Made by a program: the position numbers and the translations under genes. Positions 58,604 through 64,000 of a stretch of DNA of 64,000 nucleotides are shown one piece after another. The stretch is from contig CP099843.1 in assembly GCA_030062745.1 (NCBI GenBank), positions 15,355,997-15,419,996 on the forward strand, written 5' to 3'. A model generated the notes under the pieces. The model had not been told where the DNA came from, did not search any database, and saw nothing but the letters and a program-made list of their open reading frames with translations. Source of the stretch: Capitulum mitella. Taxonomy: Eukaryota > Arthropoda > Thecostraca > Pollicipedomorpha > Pollicipedidae. Every line of letters begins with the position of its first letter. Within the stretch, counting starts at the first letter, position 1.

Positions 58604-59838
58604 CCCCCGTCCGACTGGCGGTCAACGCCGATCACGCTCGACTGGGGGGCGGTTGACCGCCCCCCAGTCGAAGCAGAGAAAAGCTGAAAAGGTAAAGCAG
58701 AGCTCAAAACCGAAACAAACAAAACCGAAAAGCTGAAAAGTTAAAGCAAAGAAAGGGTAAAGCAGAACTCAAAACCGGTCTCATTTTTAATTTCAGATGA
58801 TATGTAAGCCATTTCACCCTATATGTTTTCTCATAGCAGACTGCATGAGACCGAGAAACGGCCTGGATCTCAACGGCTGTGACTAATAGCACCTAGGTAA
58901 AGGCACCAGCGCACAGGTGAAGGTCCGTAGATGCCAACACACGTTTAATTTCTCTGATTTGTTCAATATATACGCCAAAAAGTTGATTTAAAGGCAGCAA
59001 TTTTCGCGCCGGTTGCCGACGGGCGCCGCAGCCGCACGCAGTATGAAATTAACGGGAACTAATTTTAGCGTTCCTTTATTTTTGTGACATGAGCCTATCT
59101 ATGTAAACTTTATTGATCCTAGTGGTTCTTTTGATGATTTCTCGTGCTCAAAAACTGGAGAAATTTATTAGGTACCAGTCTACAGAATTAGTGGAGCTTT
59201 ATTCTCGAGAGTCTGCTTATTTCCAAAATACGCATTTTTTAAACTTTTTGAGCTTCCTGGCATTACTTGCAACTGTGCGAGCTAGTTCTACCATTTTTAA
59301 TCCGTCCTGATTAACTCATCGCTGATTTTGACGGCGGTACACTTTGGCTCATAACAGTTATTCTTAATCTGACTTCAGGTCAATGGCTGGAAGTCATTGT
59401 TACTTTGCCCATCGACGGTAACAAAATGTCTGCGTCACCCCATACCAAAAATGTTATGAAAAATTCAATTTCCGAAACAAATGATGACGAGTCCTAAAAA
59501 TGGGCGTCACCTAAGGTCAATGACCCGGAAAAATCCGGAAAATCTGAGATGGCAGATTGCTTGAATTTATCAGAATCTCAAATTCCTGAAATGTTTATTG
59601 TGATATCATGCTTTGCGAAAAAGCTACAGGGCGTTAAACTTTTTTGGACATAGACCCGTTTGGCCTGACCTAGGTCAGACATCTTACGTGACCTGAGGTC
59701 ACAACTTTGACATAAGGCTTAAAGATGATCATGCAAAAGATGCACGAAGTTTCGTGGCGCTACGTTTGTTCGTTCTCTCGCAATCCTGGAAAAACCTCGG
59801 AGGGCGGTCAATCGCCTCCTCCCCCCAGTCGGGAGCTG
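58604..59838. mobile_element. Family B TTAA element, copy 2
   Basis: 1235 bp between TTAA at 58600-58603 and 59839-59842. The left end is CCCCCGTCCGACTGG; the right end read inward is CAGCTCCCGACTGGGG, an imperfect inverted repeat. A strong hairpin GGGGGGCGGTTGACCGCCCCC lies just inside the left end. AGGTCA/TGACCT half-sites occur near 59375, 59515 and 59665-59700. Confidence 0.68.
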
Positions 59839-59842
59839 TTAA

Positions 59843-61852
59843 TGTCCACAGAAATGGTTATATTTCTCTCTACTGACGTCACGTTCGGTACAAAAGGCTG
59901 CCGCGTACACTTGTGCTGATTGCTCCTGAAATTGTCGCAGAATTGCTGCGTCTTGTAATGGGCGCCGAATGTCATGAAATTTAATAACTACCATATCTGA
60001 AAAACCTTCGGATTTGTACTAAATTTCGTGAAAACAGTTATCGTCCGTCGCTGATGCTCCCACAGTAATTTCTTTATAGCGTTGGGCTGATTGTTTACGA
60101 TCTTATCGTCAGTCGCTGATGCTCCCACAATGATTTTTTTATAGCGTAAGGTCGATTTTTTACGATCTTGCTTAGTGCAGTGACCGAAATCTCTGGGGGG
60201 CAAAAACATAGTTCTGCCCCCAAGCCTGACGGCTGAGGGCGACCTTTTGGTCCACCTTTTCCACCGTCGCTGACTGTACCAGATGCAGTTACAAACGGTA
60301 GCGACGATTGTTTTGACAAGCAACATTAACATATTCATTTTTAACTAACATGTTTATTTAACATTTTTCGACCTATTCACGTAATACATACCTGCCAGGG
60401 AGATTCGAGGAACAGCAACGGTACTTGCCTGAATCCATGATGGCCGCCTTCATAATTTTGGTGTTCGTCAACTTCTGTAAGCTTCGACATCTCTGAGGCT
60501 AATGACACGCTAACCCGACTCATGGGCGATTTTAGTGTTGAAAAGAAAATGGGGTAGATTAAACTTGAGCTGGTAGAGTAGGTAGTACACTCACTTGCCT
60601 CAGTAAAATATGAGCAAACGAAAGCGGATTGGCAAGAATGAATTGTACCTACGCTTTGATTCATAAAAATGCCCTCTTCATTCATATGTGCACAGTTAAA
60701 AAATCACCTTTTGAGTAAACACACTCCCTTTAATGGAGGAGCTTTCTCCAGGACCCGGCTTGACAGTGTTACTTGGAGGATGGTGGGGAAAAAGAACTGG
60801 TGGGTGACAATGGCGTAAATGAGTTGCGATTTTTGTTTACAAAGCTGATTGCAGGTGGTTAACGTCATAGGACTGGGGATATAGGTACTTTGCAATATTT
60901 AAAGATAATTTAAACTGTGGGTGTTCAAATCGTATTGTGGGTGCCCCTTTCCACTTTGTGGGTGCCGGATCACCCACAAAGAGATAGGAAACCACACCCC
61001 TGCTAACAGCCACAGGACCGCCTGACTTCCAATGGGTCCCCAAATACATAGAGAGACCTTGTCAAGTCTCAAGATCTCTAGATGTGTACAGGAGGTTCTG
61101 AAGAGGGTTAGGGGTCCTTGGTGTACCTGCGGACCCTTCGAAACTCACTGGCCCCAATGGACCTTTAATACCCACAGTCTGACACGACTCCCCGGATGAA
61201 ATTTAGTTCGGCCTGAATGCCGTATTGAATGGGAACAATTTCACAGAGCACCTCCGCGGCCGACTGCGCCGGGCAAGTGTCGCGGAGCAGCGGCTCCCAG
61301 GCGGCCAGCCGCGGCAGCACCGGCCGCCTTGAATCCACCAGCACTGAACAAGAAAAGCTGGATCTCCACGCTGCTGCTAAGAACGACCAGCTTCGAAACC
61401 GGTCTCTCAACCATAGTGTGGTTTGTAAGAGCCCTAGCGATGCGCACCAGGCCGTTGAACAGAAAGGTTGGCAGTGATATCCAAGCGCCAGTAACATCTC
61501 GGTGCATTTTCGTAAGCTGAGATGATGTCGCCGACTCACAGACTCCGTGACGGTCGCAGCCACTCGCTTTTCTTCTGTAGCAAAGGAAGATACTCTTCCC
61601 TCCACTTCGTCCAAAACAGGTCGGCCAGGCACTGGACTGACTTCCACCTTTTCTGCCCAAACGTGTCATATCAAACCGACCAATGGAAATCTGTCACCAC
61701 GCTAATGAAGATGTTTTGAATCAAGACAACAAACCCCCTGGAACTCATGGTACACGACAGTGTCGTACTGAGGACGACGGCCTCTGCTCTCTAAAGTCTG
61801 CTGAAACTGCCGTCAGTGACAGTCTGCGCAGGAGGACGCACGTTCAGAATTA
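59843..61852. other. Repeat-rich flank
   Basis: Holds the 65-bp duplication and, at 61240-61335, a small isolated CpG-rich spot with exon-like composition (see findings). No confirmed gene. Confidence 0.45.
60045..60172. repeat. 65-bp tandem duplication
   Basis: Two copies of GTCGCTGATGCTCCCACA ... TTTACGATCTT, spaced 65 bp, a few differences. Confidence 0.8.
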
Positions 61853-62187
61853 TCAGAGTAGTCGGAACCACACACTACTGGGCGCATGGCCGTAGTCGCC
61901 ATTTTCTCTGGGATCCACGTAGATGAAGAACCACAGCCGCCGTAGCCTGTGATTGCGTTCATAACCCCTGCAACCACCGTATCCGCCGAAGTCGCTGTCG
62001 CTGCCTTCACAATCTCCTACATAACCTCCACCGCATCTGCTGTGGCCAATTCTACGTCCACCAGGTCCGCAGCGGTCGCCGAAGCCGTGCGACAGGACGG
62101 CGTGTGTCCCGGAATGGGCCGTGACGGTGGCGCACCATAGGACCACCAACAGCACGATCAGCTTTTTGGATACGACTCGGTCGGAAG
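61853..62187 (-). CDS. Possible small secreted Gly/Cys-rich protein (last exon)
   Basis: On the minus strand an acceptor-like TTGTAATCAG precedes an open frame read in phase 1 after CT: SDRVVSKK, then the hydrophobic LIVLLVVLWCATVTA, like a signal peptide with cleavage after TA. The mature part has four Cys and many Gly (GDRCGPGGRR, SRCGGGYVGDC, FGGYGGC), then an aromatic/basic end and a stop TGA at 61855-61853. The initiator Met would have to lie in a short upstream exon that I cannot identify, or a GTG within the core is being misread. Gly/Cys-rich secreted proteins in arthropods include antimicrobial and cuticle peptides, but no family is recognised. The neighbourhood is repeat-rich, which lowers confidence. 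Confidence 0.4.
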
Positions 62188-62519
62188 CTGATTACAACAG
62201 GTAACCCTAGGGGCTCTGCCACGTCATTTTGATTCGGGGTAGAGCAAAGGTGCTCCAGAAGCCAATCTAGCAAGCTATAAAAATGCACTATTTCGGCCTA
62301 AAATCATCGGATTTCCATTGTTACAAGTACTAGGTTGTTTTGTGCAGTAATGCATGGATAACATGCACTTAAGTATTTTGACAGATACAATGCAACTTCC
62401 GTTTCGCTTCAGAATCATAGATTGCGGGCGAGGGTCGAGACCATACATCAAATATGGAGCAATTTTGCCCCAGGCGAAGAACTTGATGGCGCTGGAGGTT
62501 CTCCACTGTGCCGTACACC

Positions 62520-62693
62520 CAGGGGTGTCGATTTCTGTAAATGATTGGGGGGGTGCGACACGAGGGCCCAACAACCTAAGCTCCCCAAATGTAGGTTTCT
62601 CGATGAATTTAGCCCACTTTATTTTGACCAACGAAAATTTAAATTTTTTTGTTACTATAATCAAATGCAAATTGCACTTACCCCCATGTATAC

Positions 62694-62748
<55 letters not shown>

Positions 62749-63008
62749 TGCATATATGTATAGAAGACAAAGGAATAGAATCATCGCTTTGGACTTTATT
62801 CTTTACTTTATGATTATCTCTTATCTATTGTGATCGTACTTCTCGTTACTTTACTACTTTATTTATGTTACTTCATTAGCTCATTACTCATTTCCCTTTA
62901 AAACCGGCGGAAAATATTGAGGGGGAGGATCAAACCAACCTTGGGTGGGACCAAATCGACACTGGGTGCGCCAGGGCCCTCTCAAAAGAATACAAATCGA
63001 CACCCCTG
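62520..63008. mobile_element. hAT-like MITE with CAGGGGTGTCGATTT ends
   Basis: 489 bp with perfect 15-bp inverted ends (CAGGGGTGTCGATTT ... AAATCGACACCCCTG). CAGGG-type ends suit hAT transposons. The flanking 8-mers CGTACACC and CGTGCGAT match at 5 of 8 positions. It holds a (TA)n run and no transposase. Confidence 0.72.
62697..62746. repeat. (TA)n microsatellite
   Basis: About 23 uninterrupted TA units inside the hAT-like MITE. Confidence 0.92.
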
Positions 63009-63294
63009 CGTGCGATTCTATCACACGGCCGGCCAGTGCCTGGTTTTCGGTCTCGGACCAAATAGAAGTGTCCGTTCTGGGTGTCGAATCCAGTTTCCGC
63101 CACGCACTGGATATGTTGTCCGGCTCATCCATCAGGCTACGACAGCCCTTGACCTGATCCGACCCGACACCAAAGGATAATTGGATTAGAAGGTTACAAC
63201 GACACGGTATGCCCTCCCCTGTTCGATTTCGGAAATTACGGATTAAACGAGCTCGCTCGACAGAAACGGTATATCATCGCACAAGTCCATTTCA

Positions 63295-63920
63295 TCACAA
63301 AATACCAAGGACTATCTCCAGCTCCTGAACGTCCACTTCAAACTGCTGACTATTGTCAAACTTTCCACTGTTGACCCAACGAGACCTCACCCAAATCTGC
63401 CATAGCTGAAGTCCGGGGAGGGGGAGGCAAACGCTAATTTTGAACTCATTGTTCACCATGAAATATCGTACGGGATTAATGTTTATCTTCTTGAGCTGAT
63501 GGGAGACAAGATCGCCGAAGCCAGCATTAGACAAACTGCATTCATCTCTGTCAGCGGGCCCCTGGATGAAGCTATAGACTTCGAGTTCGAAGATCGAACA
63601 CTTTCTTTGACTGCGGTTGTATTTTCTGCCATTGAAAGCTATAACTCGCTCGACATCTTCCTGCACCTGTCACAAAATCTGGCTAGAGCCAGAAATACTC
63701 TATCCGTGTACAACACGAAACGGTCGCCCTGCCTGGGGTACGATAACGCCAGTTCAGTCAAAAGCGCGCCTCTCAGGAAACAGAAGGATCGGTTCAGTTC
63801 ATTGTGGGACTTTGTCGAATACGGCAAATCGACCAAAGGCGTCGCCAAGGTCGAAAACGACGAGACGAACTTTCGGAGCCACGAAAAGCAGCCGTAAAGC
63901 CTCTTTGCTACCTTCACAGA
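63295..63920 (-). mobile_element. Ty3/gypsy-type retrotransposon pol remnant (RT/RNase H), frameshifted
   Basis: On the minus strand one frame reads LTELALSYPRQGDRFVLYTD, the LAYP...FxLxTD start of the gypsy RNase H domain. After a frame change it continues ERVIAFNGRKYNRSQRKCSI with FELEVYSF, matching the RVIAYASRxLNRSExNYxxxELE block. The remaining frame to the stop near 63295 is only weakly recognisable. The copy is broken and may continue past 64000. Confidence 0.75.
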
Positions 63921-64000
63921 ACTGGGAACCTGGAGGCCTCTGATGCATTGGATGCGATCTGGGGCTATGGAAATGCCCTCCGGCGTGAGATACCAACGCT

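Noticed and set aside
60377..60492. Minus-strand peptide MSKLTEVDEHQNYEGGHHGF with a nearby GCAAGT or GTACCG
   Set aside because: Looks faintly exon-like, but there is no recognised family, no strong donor and no partner exon.
1..64000. Bacterial features, CRISPR arrays or operons
   Set aside because: Spliced genes, telomere-type repeats and transposon families show a eukaryotic genome; no direct-repeat/spacer pattern was found.

Overview
This window is nuclear DNA from an animal, most likely an arthropod. Genes have introns, non-coding DNA is extensive, transposon relics are dense, and an interstitial block of the arthropod-type telomere repeat TTAGG lies near 51.5 kb. The very GC- and CpG-rich gene bodies would suit a crustacean (a barnacle is one possibility), but the species cannot be named from sequence alone. 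Most long open frames between 13 and 45 kb are by-products of high GC and are not genes.

The core of the window is a minus-strand RHOTEKIN gene whose coding exons run from 38349 down to 13384: HR1 Rho-binding domain, anillin-homology domain, split PH domain, Pro-rich tail. All splice phases agree except one. At the junction between the two PH exons the frame is off by one base, which points to a 1-nt indel, an assembly error or a missed exon. A second, phase-compatible first exon at 56834-56697 may give an alternative N-terminus from a promoter about 18 kb upstream.

A complete two-exon SYNAPTOTAGMIN gene of the Syt17 (B/K) type lies nested on the opposite (plus) strand inside the 9.5 kb rhotekin intron that splits the PH domain. 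It has a Cys-cluster N-terminus in exon 1 (18260-18366) and two C2 domains in exon 2 (21847-23317). Its first possible poly(A) signal would carry its 3' UTR across a rhotekin PH exon in antisense.

Layout: 1-13.3 kb is AT-richer flank with TTAA-flanked elements, hAT-like MITEs and a dead Tc1/mariner copy. 13.4-38.4 kb is rhotekin with synaptotagmin nested inside, plus a 43-bp minisatellite and CRE-like sites in introns. 38.4-45 kb is a CpG-rich block without a convincing gene. 45-56.6 kb is repeat-rich, with element families A, B and C, a nested transposon carrying TTAGG repeats, and 210-bp tandem repeats. 56.7-64 kb holds the putative alternative exon, more repeats, a possible small secreted Gly/Cys-rich protein gene (61.85-62.2 kb, minus) and a Ty3/gypsy pol remnant at the right edge.

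The most unusual points are the nested, possibly overlapping synaptotagmin/rhotekin pair and several TTAA-flanked repeat families that each carry clusters of AGGTCA nuclear-receptor half-sites.
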